Under the pieces are notes generated by a model. The model searched no databases, had not been told where the DNA came from, and saw only the letters and a program-made list of their open reading frames with translations. From positions 41,936,189 through 42,000,188 of the forward strand of contig CM042085.1 of NCBI GenBank assembly GCA_023512835.1: DNA of 64,000 nt, read 5' to 3'. A program made the translations under genes and the position numbers. Source of the DNA: Taxillus chinensis (Eukaryota > Streptophyta > Magnoliopsida > Santalales > Loranthaceae). This document shows positions 36,134-46,825 of this stretch, one piece after another (position 1 is the first letter of the stretch; the number at the start of each line of letters is the position of its first letter).

Positions 36134-38430
36134 ATGGCCGAAGAAAGCAGTATGCTGTTCAACACTCGCCTGAACTCCAGAGGTGCACAAGAGCCCCTCC
36201 TTAATCGAAGCAGCAGTGAAAATGTCAACCCACCTCAACCTGCTGCTGCCGCTGCACCACAACCACAGAGTTCTGGTTTCACTCTAACCAAACCGCCAAA
36301 ATTCACACTAGAGCTTTTCTCCTAGTGGAAAGCTCGCATGAGAATGTTCATGGTATGCCATAAACATCTCATGTGGCCATGTCTTCATTAGGAGATACCG
36401 ATTTCGATGACTATCGAAAAACATGGAGTTAGAAGGCCAAAGACTGATGCTGAACTTACCCATGATGAAAGAGCCTAGTAGTGTGCTAGCGAAAAGGCTC
36501 TGGCATATGTCACATCGTTTTTGGAGTCTGAAGCTTTCACGGACGTCTAGGGCTGCACAACAACAAAAGCTGTATGGGATAAGCTAACAATCCTCTATGA
36601 GGGAAGTTAGTCCCAAATGTAGAATGTCATCTGTGCTCTCAGGCAGAACTTTGAAAGCTTTAATCACAAACCTGGTGAATCCCTCAAAAGCATCTATCGG
36701 AGATTCGGCAAGCTTATCCTTGAGCTAAAAACTGTCAATGAGCACTACTCTCAATCCCAAATCAATGACAAGTTTTTTCACTCATTGCCGGATCGCTACT
36801 CCAAGAAGCTCCAGATGCAAGCCGACAAGAACTGGCAGTATGTTCCCCTCGAAGAACTATATGAAGAGTTACAGACTCATGAGGTCAGGTTCAAATACTT
36901 TGACCAGGATGAGAAAATAGCTCGAAAAGAAAAGGGGGTAGCTTTCAAAGCTATGGAATGCTTCAGTATACAACATGATGATGATACGGAAGAGTCAGGG
37001 AACTCTGACTCAAACGCTGAAGAAGAAATAGCTCTTCTGGTCAAATCCTTTGAGCGATTCCTATGGAAAAGTATAAAAGGATTCAGAAGAGGCTATTCAT
37101 CATTATCCAGAAGGAAGGAGCGATCAGAGTCCAGTTCCCAAGAATGCTACAACTGTGAGAAACTCAGTCATTGGGCCAAGGATTGTAAATCCAAATCTAA
37201 GACAGCCGAGAAGAGTGACAAGGTTACTCCTCGACGCTCCACCTCAGACAACAACAAGAATAAGAGGAAGGCATTCGTCACAAAGTACGTCAGTGGCTCG
37301 AAAGAAGAAGAGGAATCCTCTGATGATGAGCCAACCCCAAAGCCGAACGTCTGCCTCATGAAAAACACTGAGGTACCTTCTATCTCTAAGCTCATGAGTA
37401 AATTAGAATCTCTTACTACTGAATGTGATCATGAAAAGAATGAGAGACTAATAATTACTCAAATGTACAAAGATATGGAAAATCAAAATAAACGTCTTGA
37501 ATTTACTGTTGCTAGACTTGAAAAGACATAGCTGACTTCAGAAGTAAAGAGGCGTGGTATCATGACTTAAGAGCATAAAATCATTTGCTAAATACCAACC
37601 TAACAGGCCTAAAAGTTATTTTGAAAAGACTCGAGAATGAACTTGAAAAGGAAAAAGAAATAAATCGTAAGTGGCTAAAATCCGGAGAAATAGCCTCTAC
37701 CTTTAGGACTAATCTGGATGACATCCGAGTTAAACCTGGCCTTGGCATCGAACCATCAACCTCCACACAAGCTACTGAGTGTCCTTTGGACTTCGTTCCA
37801 AAACTAACCAACTTATATCCTGTTAGTACATCTAAACCGTTGGATAGTTTCATTTCAGGTGGCACCATAGTCTATGATTGTGGAGATGAGGCTGTTATTG
37901 CTGTTCCCGAAGCAGTAGCACATGTATCTAATGATGAAGGGAAGGTTGCTGCAGTTAAAGCCGAAATTGTAGCACAAAGAAAGAAAGGAAAGGCAAAGGC
38001 TGACACATCTAGGGCCAAGAGCGCGTTACCCAAACGCAAAGGATTAAGCCATAGGGAATAAAGTAGAAAGCCTGCAAAACCTAAGAAACCTGCATCCCCT
38101 GTTTGTGCTCCGCATCATAGTGTCTGTTCCATTTGTAGATAAATAGGTCACTATCACTATGAATGTTGGAGCTTATCTGATAACTGGCTTTGTAATCAAG
38201 TTCATGTTAATAAAGATCAGTTCATCAAAAAGGGTTCTTTGAGCAAATCTAAATCTAAATCTCAAAGGAGTGTCTCTCCCAAGAAAACCCAAATGAAAGA
38301 AGCAACTGACAATGACAAAGTTAAGTCAACTTGGAAAGCTAAAGTTCCTAACAAAGTAAATTTCGGAACTGTCGACACTACTGTTGTTTCTCCTAACCGC
38401 TCGAAACAAGTTTGGGCACCAAAAGTGTAA
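36134..38430 (+). pseudogene. gag: S2 gag (seven TAG codons, later frameshifts)
   Basis: Starts MAEESSMLFNTRLNSRGAQE, a close relative of S1 gag. The frame is kept from 36134 to 37531, but TAG occurs at 36323, 36389, 36476, 36479, 36548, 36608 and 36620. At these sites S1 has CAG, CAG, TGG, CGG, CAG, CGG and CAG, so transitions explain all of them. A zinc knuckle is intact (CYNCEKLSHWAKDC, about 37147-37188). After 37531 the frame shifts; 37585-38061 and 38239-38430 carry the C-terminal region, and a second CCHC-like block near 38120-38165 is interrupted by TAA. Copia-type structural protein, non-functional. Confidence 0.9.
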
Positions 38431-38704
38431 ACGGTTGTCTTACAGGAGCATATCTGGAATGCATTGCCGGATCACTTGAAGTTAAAGATCAATCAAAGCA
38501 AGTGGATCCTCGATAGTGGATGCTCCGGACATATGACGGGTGATCAGTCTCTGCTTGTTGAAGTTACTGACAAACGAGGCCCATCCGTATCATATGAGGA
38601 CAACAGAAAAGGTAAGACTGTGGGGTATGTCACTTTAACCAACTGCTGTGTATCAATCACTAAAGTTGCACTAGTCGAAGGTTTGAAGCATAATTTGCTG
38701 AGTG
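38431..38704 (+). pseudogene. pol: S2 protease region, truncated by A1
   Basis: Open from 38464: SKWILDSGCSGHMTGDQSLL carries the Asp-Ser-Gly active site of Copia aspartic protease, followed by VALVEGLKHNLLSV. At 38705 the Athila LTR begins. GAGTG (38700-38704) is the left target copy. The remainder of pol must lie right of the window. Confidence 0.85.
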
Positions 38705-39042
38705 TGATAACGTGCATTTATGCTGTTATTCTTGTATATATTTAGGGTAGTAAAGAGCATGTTTTGAGCCTAAATTGGACCATAATGCATAGATATTTGC
38801 TCTAACACCTAGGAAGATACTGTTCGCCTATATATATATATATGTGTTTTTTAAGCTGTTTTGGCAGGATTTTTAGGCAATTTCTTCTCATGGACATCAG
38901 CCAAATCATTGTATTGACCAAATAGGGAACTTGTGACGATAGAGGGCAGCCTAAGAAGGCAGAAATAAAGTGCATGTGATATGGGGCATTATCACGTGCA
39001 AGGAGATTAATGCATGCCTGCCTTCTACATGATTCAAGGAAG

Positions 39043-39742
39043 CTTGGGGAAGAATTTCACATCATTTGGAGCTGCACGTGATATGGGGATATCACGTGCA
39101 GCATTATCACGTGCAAGCCTGTGTTTGCACAATTCCCTTTATTTTGTGATTCTGATGGCTTTTCCCTAAAGAACCTTGGCTTAATTTTGCTTGGTTTGAG
39201 CTATAATATACTTTTGAGGTGGATTTTGGGTCATTACCCAAAACTACGTAGTTTCACTTCTGCGATGCTAGTTAGCGGTTAGGGCACATCTCTAGCTTCA
39301 CCTGTAGCCCTATAAAAGGGGGAAGAACATCTCTTGCAAGTGGATCTATGGACCCTAGACAAAATTGAGAGAACGGGGCTGAGAAAAATCATCTTGGGGA
39401 AGAATTTCACATCATTTGGAGCTGCACGTGATATGGGGATATCACGTGCAGCATTATCACGTGCAAGCCTGTGTTTGCACAATTCCCTTTATTTTGTGAT
39501 TCTGATGACTTTTCCCTAAAGAACCTTGGCTTAATTTTGCTTGGTTTGAGCTATAATATACTTTTGAGGTGGATTTTGGGTCATTACCCAAAACTACGTA
39601 GTTTCACTTCTACGATGCTAGTTAACGGTTAGGGCACATCTCTAGCTTCACCTGTAGCCCTATAAAAGGGGGAAGAACATCTCTTGCAAGTGGATCTATG
39701 GACCCTAGACAAAATTGAGAGAACGGGGCTGAGAAAAATCAT
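39043..39742 (+). repeat. 350-bp tandem duplication in A1 LTR
   Basis: Units 39043-39392 and 39393-39742 are nearly identical; the differences I see are G/A (for example GCGATG against ACGATG and TTAGCGG against TTAACGG). Each has a TATAAAAGGGGGAAG box (about 39311 and 39661), so the LTR has two core promoters. The homologous A2 LTR has a single unit. Confidence 0.92.
39071..39102 (+). promoter_or_regulatory. G-box palindrome in A1 LTR (copied at 39421-39452)
   Basis: Two perfect 14-bp arms (39071-39084 and 39089-39102) flank GGGG. Each arm contains CACGTG. Further CACGTG words lie at 38993 and 39108, and the duplication adds 39425, 39443 and 39458: seven G-boxes upstream of the TATA boxes. 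CACGTG is bound by plant bZIP and bHLH factors, so light, stress or ABA responsiveness is possible but not shown. Confidence 0.75.
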
Positions 39743-40153
39743 CTTAAAGGCTGGGATTGCTGCTGGAATTGAAGATCAGAGCTAGGGTTTGGATCTATCT
39801 TGCACCTAGAGGGAGGAAACTACCTTAAAACTCACTTTTTCTCCTATTTCAACTGTTGTATTTGATGGATTTTTCTGTAACCTTCAGCATGTACATTTTT
39901 TTTTAAATTTAGCGTCTACATTTTTTATTTTTCAAACAGCATTTTCTGCACCAAAATAAAAACCCCAACGGTCAGGGCACTGTTCCAACGGTCACAGCAC
40001 TATTTCCAACGGCTATATTCTCCACCAACGGCCACTTTTCCACCCTATAAATACACCTTCATTCCTCTCATTCACTCACACAACTTCCATTCTACCACTC
40101 TTCAAACTCTCTTCTTTAATTCTCCACATTTTTTTGCCTCCTCTTCTGCGAAA

Positions 40154-40288
40154 ATGGCTGACTGGGCAAAGTGCGTGCTAACGGTGCTAGTGCTGGCGTG
40201 TACTATTGTGTATCCTATGCTAGGCGGTGCTTTCATACCCCTCCTTGCTTTCATCATCCTCTTGTATGTAATGGAAATGGCCACATAA
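40154..40288 (+). CDS. Small hydrophobic open frame inside O1 5' LTR, 44 aa
   Basis: MADWAKCVLTVLVLACTIVY begins a protein of 44 residues with two hydrophobic segments (about 7-20 and 26-41) parted by PMLGG, so a membrane hairpin is predicted. It lies 101 bp after TATAAATA (40046-40053), behind a C/T-rich leader, and is followed by AATAAA at 40334. The second LTR copy (50124) keeps the frame with 49 codons; the shared part differs by about four silent and three replacing changes. No known family was recognised. It may be a captured gene piece or chance coding. Confidence 0.4.
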   Translation: MADWAKCVLTVLVLACTIVYPMLGGAFIPLLAFIILLYVMEMAT

Positions 40289-41399
40289 TATATTTTAGGT
40301 TGAATCATGTAATATCTCCACCACGGAGTCCTAAATAAATTGTAGTTTGCATGTTTATGTTATACGTGTGTATATATATATATATATATGTTAAATAAAT
40401 AAATAAAACCGTCCCAATGATCAGTCGCGGCCGACATAGGATTCCAAAAAAAAATCATGAATAGTACTCAGGGGTACTGTTCATGTCACTATTTGTGAAT
40501 AGTACCCGGGGGTTACTGTTTCATGAACAATACCTGCACCCCTTATTTGACTTCTTAATAATAATAATCATAAAAAGAAAAAAATAGAAGTCCCACATTG
40601 GAGGTTTTATAAAATTTTCTCTTCCATGATTCCTATATAAAGGGGTCCTCTCCCCTTCTATAAACACACCAATACCATCAATACACACAACTCTAAAAAA
40701 GAGAGTAGAGTGTAAAATTAACTGCGGTTCTAAAAAAGAACTGCGGTTATAGCCAAATCAATCTTTTTCTTTCTTTTGTAGAAAAATGAGGCATTTGGGA
40801 GAAGAGCGCCTTTGGTCCACGATATTCCAGGTTTTTATTTCTTTCCTTCTTTAGTTTTAATTATTATTTTGTTTAGTAAATTAGTAGTTAGTTTGTAATT
40901 AAATTTAGCATAATTAGTATAATTTTAATTAGTTAAATTTAGCATATTTAGTTAATTAGTTTTTTAAATTTAGCATAATTAGTATAATTAAATTAGCATA
41001 ATTAGTTAGTTAATTTTTAATAATAAGTTTGTAATTAAATTTTTCAAATTTAGACATGTAAATAGTAATTGAGCCCAGTAATTAATTAATTAGCGCGTAG
41101 TGAATTAAATAACATTACTACTTAGATAAATTAGTAATTAACTTTTATAATTAATTTCCATATTTACAATTTAGTAAATGTTTAGACTAATTTAAATAAT
41201 TAGTAATTAGATTATGATAATTAAATTTATTTTTTAACTTTTAATTTAATAATTAGCGCGTGAGTAGTAATTAAACCTCTTAATTAATTGATTAGCATGT
41301 AACGAATTAAAATAACATTTTGATGATTAGATAATTAATATGTAATTAGTACTTATATTCACATGTGATGTTTTTAAATAAAACAAATAGAAACCTCCT

Positions 41400-43936
41400 T
41401 GTAAGACCCGCAAAATTTTTAGCTATTTAAGTTCTTACTTAAAGAGTAATAATAATAAAATAATAATAATATTATTGTTAACAATAGTTAGAAAGGATAT
41501 TTTAGATATTATCACGATAAAAATAAGCACCAAATATAATCATTCAAATAGCATGTGACTAGTAAGTAGTCATTAGAATAGTAACTAGCCGTTATAAATA
41601 GTATTCGTTTAGACTTCCATAAATAGGTATGGGCATGAGATTTTATTTATAAGAGAGTATAGAAGTAAGAAGAAGAATAATAAGAGTTATGACATCAAGT
41701 TCTCAAGTACTGCCATCCGATAATAGTGTACGCGATGAAGATCGGCGAGCAATACGACTTGAAGTTACAAAGCTATGCTTTGCTATAGATGAGCTAAATG
41801 CTCGTGTCCAATGACTGCAATATAATGCGACGAGACACAGGGAGAAGTTTGAGGTTATTCGTGCGACAACCACGACAATGTTAGCCGAAGGGTTGTGCGA
41901 CTCTCATTGCCCAAGCACAACACGTCCTACGCACATACGCTAATACAATTCAAGAAATTTTACGAAGACCATAGAATATGATATTAATGTTTATATTTAG
42001 GTTTATAATATTTTATGCTATAATGTTATCTTACTTTATTGTTTATTGATTATGCAATTATATTATTTTATCAGCGTAAATATTAAATACGTTATAAAAA
42101 ATAAAATAATTTCTTATATGTCATAAAACGTTTAGATGCTATATATTATGTCATTTAGTTTCTTAATCCAAATTACTATGGGTAAGTAAGTATTACAAGC
42201 CTTAACTTTATCAAAAGTATTAAACATAGGTAAGGCCCAAAAATTTGAATGAGGCAGATTCTGGAGGTCCCATTCAAAAATCCATAACTTGAATTATACA
42301 GATCCAATTGACATTAAACCAAAGCCCATTTGTTGATTTATGACTTAGCTAAAACGGGTAGAAATTTCAGAATTTAATATGAAGCCAATCAATTCCAGAA
42401 TTTAAAATACTACACATAGGTTCAGTATGAACGGGTAAACATTTTAGTATGATTTTAAAATTCAATAACTTTTGTTATACATATTTAAAAATTATAAAAT
42501 TGATACCCATTTATAGATATTTGAGTTAGTAATGCAATACAATTGGCCATTTGTCAAAAACTACAAAATTAAAAACGTTATAATTGAATTAGTAGGGAGT
42601 ACACCAATGTGGACTTTTGATGCCAAAGGAACCTTCTAGGTTTAAAAGTCTTAAAACATTTTTTAATGGTAGGAGGAGATAACCATGTTTTTAATAAGAG
42701 ATAATATGAAGAAAATAAAGTATTATATATATTTTAAATAATTTAATTTAATGCCAAAGTCAAATTCGTACACTATTTTTCATACTATTACACCTACTAT
42801 CCTTGCCTATATAAGAAGTGTCTTGCCTCTCCTCTTAAGCACAAAATCCCTCAAGCCACAGCACGAAATTCCCTCTAAAAACACTCCCTTAAGCCCTCTT
42901 AACACCCCAAATACTCTACTCAAATCCTCTTTTGCTTTTGGAACTTACCAAGCGTCGAAGTTCTACGAAAGAACGTGGAGAACGACAAGCGATTGTAAGG
43001 GTTTTTCTCATCCCCTTTTTCTTTTTCATTATAATCTATATTTCATTATTATTGTAAGGGACTTTTCTCTTCCTCTTTATCTTGTTTTATTTGGAATTAT
43101 TATTGTAAGAGTTTTATGTTTCTTATTCTTCTAATTCCATTTTATTGTTGAGAAGATTAGATTAGTCTCTTTTTAATCTCTCTTGGTAATCTATGCTATT
43201 GATTGGGGTAGATAACCATTTTGATATTCGTGGTTATCCTTGTTAACTTTAAATGTTTTATTGAAATTCTATGTGATGCCTCATGTTATGTATGTTAAAG
43301 TTGTTATAACCTCTTATGTTTGGACAAAGTAAGTTTATGATGGGTGGTTCCAGAAAGACCTCCAATGCATTGGGTAAAGAACATCACTGGAGAGTGTCAA
43401 TCCAGCTGATAATATGTTATGTTATGATACGGTATCTAGGTGGTAAACCTAGGTCATGATGTTATGATACGATGTCTAAACATAATCTTCCATGTTATGA
43501 TTTCCTTGTGAAATGTTAATCATGTATGCAAATGTTATATGGTATTTCCTATGTTCGATATCTTCATGATTTTCCTTACCCGCTTATTTTACCCTTACTG
43601 GGCTATTTGAGCTCACCCTTTTTATGATTTCTTTTCCAACCCCAGGTAATTAAGGGATGGAGAAACTAGGATAAAGAGTCGAGAAGTGCTTGGAAATAAA
43701 GTTGTGTGAAATTTTAAAGATTTATTAAGTTGTTTGCTTGTGTGCTTTGTTATGTAATAATGGGTTATGGACACTTAGTCTCTAAACCCCTAAACCTCAA
43801 AGATCTTGGATTGAAATTTGTAATAATGAATGGTTTGTTTGATTAAATAAGTAATAGTTTGAAATTGATATAAAATTTGTATATTTAATTTCCGCTAACG
43901 CACCCGGTTTGGAGGTTCAAATTTGGGGGCGTTACA
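41400..43936 (+). mobile_element. Solo LTR T2 (chromovirus-like), 2537 bp
   Basis: Starts TGTAAGACCCG and ends GGGGGCGTTACA, like the T1 LTR ends (TGTAAA...GGGGCGTGACA). A perfect 5-bp duplication CTCCT flanks it (41395-41399, 43937-43941). The interrupted O1 LTR is continuous at the corresponding site in the inverted copy near 52845. A TATATAAGAAG box lies at about 42808. No gag or pol domain is inside, so internal DNA was lost by LTR-LTR recombination. Confidence 0.9.
41689..41943 (+). pseudogene. 84-codon frame in solo LTR T2, one TGA
   Basis: ATG at 41689 opens MTSSSQVLPSDNSVRDEDRR; the frame runs to TAA at 41941 with one TGA at 41812-41814 (possible CGA origin). The product is charged and helical (LEVTKLCFAIDELNARV), perhaps a coiled coil. 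Not recognised; chance coding is possible. Confidence 0.3.
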
Positions 43937-44148
43937 CTCCTCCTCCTAATATAGGTACCGAAAGGGCGTTGTAGGGGTGCTAAAACCTTCCCTACACGTA
44001 ACCAACTCCCGAATCCACATCTGGTAACGTAGACCACATTTTAACTACTCAAGGTAGAGGGTATCCAACTGTACCCCAAAAACAGTTGGTGGTGACTCTG
44101 TACAATCTCATCATTCGGTTGCGGCCCGGACGAAAACTAGTGATGACA

Positions 44149-45286
44149 GCTGGGGACGAACTTTAATTTTAGAGAGTTAGGCCTAGAATTAAGAGTAGGA
44201 GTTTGCTTTTATTGTTTACTTAATTGTATATATTTGTGCTTGCTTAACTATTAATTATGATGTATATACTTTGAAATGCCATGATAGTTATGATTTACTG
44301 TTTTCCCTAATTGTTGCATCCATGCATAACCCTATACCCGGGTTTATTTCACGATTTAGGTTAGAGAGGTTTAGTAAGGTCTCCTGCGCGTTGATCATTA
44401 TCCGCAAAGGGGCCCCGAACTCCTCACTCAAGCTTAAGGTCCTTTTAAGGCCCCCCTCCGGTAAATCCCATGGTGTACGGAGCCCTCTACAGAGGAAGTT
44501 TGTGAACCAACGAATAAGATAGGTCTAGCAATAGAAGCCCATCAGGGGCATGGACCCACATGCTGTTTGCTCATTCTATGCCATGCTAACCTTTGTTTTG
44601 TAGGGTAGTCCTTAAGTCATCCCTTGCACAAATGATTTGCCTTACTATTGGTTTATTCTTTTATACAACTGCCTTACTATTACCTTATATACTGTTTTAC
44701 TTATCTCATACATCTGTTCATAATTTTATGCTAACTCTAGAATATAACATCACTTTGTTACTTTCCATGTTTATTTCTTGAGTTTAACATCCAACATGGG
44801 TTCACATAGGACACATGTTCTGTTATATTTCACCCCACACACAATCTTTGGTCACATAGACCATCACAATACTAGGTATCCGTTCATTCCCCACTTAACA
44901 TGCAACATTCTTCCACATCAGTCCATACTCCATAGGTACCTAAGAGGTGCACCCTCAGTCATACATTCATAGCTCTATAACAATTTGCCCTCATGCATTG
45001 TATCACGTAGATATGTAGATCTCTGCATACATGCTACTCACACACACATTCATGCATACATACATGTTAACATAGGTACATAGAAATCTGCCTTCATGTA
45101 TTGCAACACTTATAGACATGTAGATCCATGCATACGTACATGTCAAAAATATAAAACAAAAAAAAACAATAAGCAGAAGATAAGAGAAAATCAAAAAAAG
45201 GGAGCTTACCATAATCCACTTCTTCCCCATCCAAGATTACACATCGATACAACCTCAGATCCTGACAGCAACAACCACCCACTTCA
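44149..45286 (+). other. O1 untranslated leader
   Basis: About 1.1 kb between LTR end and gag, as is common in Ogre/Tat elements. The short open frames are not conserved-looking. Repeated GTAGAT/CATGCATAC words occur at 45000-45140. Confidence 0.6.
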
Positions 45287-46825
45287 ATGGCAGAACAAAC
45301 AGAAAACAGATTTGCTAGTCTAGAGCAAGGCAAACAAGAGCTGCAAAGTCAAATGAAGGCCATGGTGGAAATGTTGACCAAGATGGCAGCGGACAAAGAC
45401 AGGGGTCCCGATGAGATGGCCACTAACCAATCCCCAAGGCAAACACAAGAGGCAGAACTGCCTCCCAATTTCATACCGGTGCCCCCGCAGGGGTTCAATC
45501 CATCCAGCATGAACCCCACGCCTTCTTATCAAGTCCAATTTACCTCACCTACTCCAAGCAATGTGGCTGAAGCCACGGGGCTCCAAATACCTTAGGAGGG
45601 TGATCAGTCACTGTCATTGAAGAAGCTGGAGGAAAGACTCAAAGCAGTCGAAGGGACGAAGTGTATGGGATGATCAGTCCCTAAGATTTGTGCCTAGTGC
45701 CCGAAATCATTTTGCCACCAAAATTCAAGGTACCTGACTTTGAAAAGTTTAATGGGTCTCAATGCCCAAAAACAAACCTTACTATGTACTGTCGGAAGAT
45801 GGCTGCCCATGCTAATGATGATAAGCTTCTCATGCACTGTTTTTAAGAGAGCTTGACTGGGGCACCACTCCGATGGTACATTTAGCTGGAGGGAAGCCAT
45901 ATCAAGACTTGGAGAGACCTCGCAATAGCTTTCCTCACACAATACAAACACATCACGGACTTAGAGATGGATAGGTTGGCGTTGCTAGCCTTGGAAAAAG
46001 GGGCTACTGAAAGTTTTAAAGTCTATGCTAGAAGATGGAGGGAGGCAGCTACAGAAGTTCAACGCCCACTAACTGAAAGGGAGTTGACCACAATGTTTAT
46101 CAAAACTTTGAAAGGAGTATACTATGAAAAGTTGATAGGTAACGTATCCAGTAGCTTCTCAGATTTAGTGGCTTCGGGGGAACGTATTGAAGATGCTACA
46201 AAGGAAGGGAAGCTTCATGGAGATACATTAGATATATCCAAAAGGTCCTCACAATCAGGGAAAAAGAAGGAAGCAAATATCCAGTCAATTTGGCAAAACA
46301 CTCATATGCATCAAGGCAACTTTGGGACATAACCCGGTATATATCCTACGCCTGGATTCTATGCAGGGTCACCTCCGATGACAGCCTATGTAGCGCCGAC
46401 ACCTCTGTACTTAGCATATCGACCACAAGGGGGAGCTCCTTATAGTCTTCCACTAAATCCGGCTCCAATTATGCAACTGAAACCCCAATAAACCCTTGCC
46501 AGGCCGAGCCAAACCACTAATAGACCGAGGCAGGAATTTGATAAGCTCCCTATGACCTATTCTGAGTTGTATCCACGACTCCTGGAAGCCAAAATGGTGA
46601 CTCCAATTTCAGCCATAGAAGTGAAACAGCCACCCCCTGCATGGTACAAGTCGGAGGCCCGATGTGCCTATCACAGCAATGGAGCGGGGACGACATTGAA
46701 AATTGTTTTGCCCTCAAGAAAATTGTCCAAAAGTTAGTAAGGGCTAAATGGCTGGAGTTTTTAAAACCGTCCGTTGCACCAAGTGTTACCTCAAACCCAT
46801 TACCAGAACATCCAAGCTAGTAAAC
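45287..46825 (+). pseudogene. gag: O1 gag (Ogre/Tat type, broken)
   Basis: Starts MAEQTENRFASLEQGKQELQ, an N-terminal coiled coil, followed by a Pro-rich stretch. A frameshift near 45600-45700 leads to the core: FKVPDFEKFNG, TMYCRKMAAHANDDKLLMHC, TGAPLRWY, KTWRDLAIAFLTQYKHITDL and the intact piece 45967-46332 (YARRWREAATEVQRPLTERE, TMFIKTLKGVYYEKLIGNVS). Then comes a Pro/Gly-rich segment and LPMTYSELYPRLLEAKMV (46543-46596). Zinc-finger-like CAYHSN and a KLVRAKWLEFLKPS tail lie in shifted frames up to about 46825. This arrangement is typical of Tat-lineage gag. Several TAG/TAA codons and frameshifts inactivate it. Confidence 0.82.

Larger units (their letters stand above)
38705..39893 (+). 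mobile_element. A1 (Athila-type Gypsy) 5' LTR, first part
   Basis: Starts TGATAACGTGCATTTATGC, the same start as the A2 LTRs (51279 minus, 62432 plus). It contains a 350-bp tandem duplication carrying the promoter and is cut by O1 near 39893. Its 3' part is found inverted at 52619-52237. The border with O1 is fixed only to within about 10 bp. Confidence 0.8.
39894..44148 (+). mobile_element. O1 (Ogre/Tat-type Gypsy) 5' LTR, split by a solo LTR
   Basis: Homologous to 49870-50897 and, in inverted form, to 52620-52904. It ends TGATGACA at 44148, followed by the O1 leader. The first about 190 bp seen in the 3' LTR (49685-49875) are missing here. The LTR proper is 39894-41399 plus 43942-44148. 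It holds two TATA-type regions: TATAAATA (40046-40053) before a small open frame, and CCTATATAAAGGGG (about 40632), probably the LTR's own promoter. After the CA end GCTGGGGACGAAC follows, a shortened form of the usual Tat primer site. Confidence 0.75.

Noticed and set aside
40154..40288. Possible membership of the RCI2/PMP3 small membrane proteins
   Set aside because: Only length, MADW-like start and hydrophobicity agree; the family's core motif is not present.
40102..40308. Minus-strand frame of 68 residues with a copy at 50048-50278
   Set aside because: Opposite strand of the TATA-bearing unit; no promoter in that direction.
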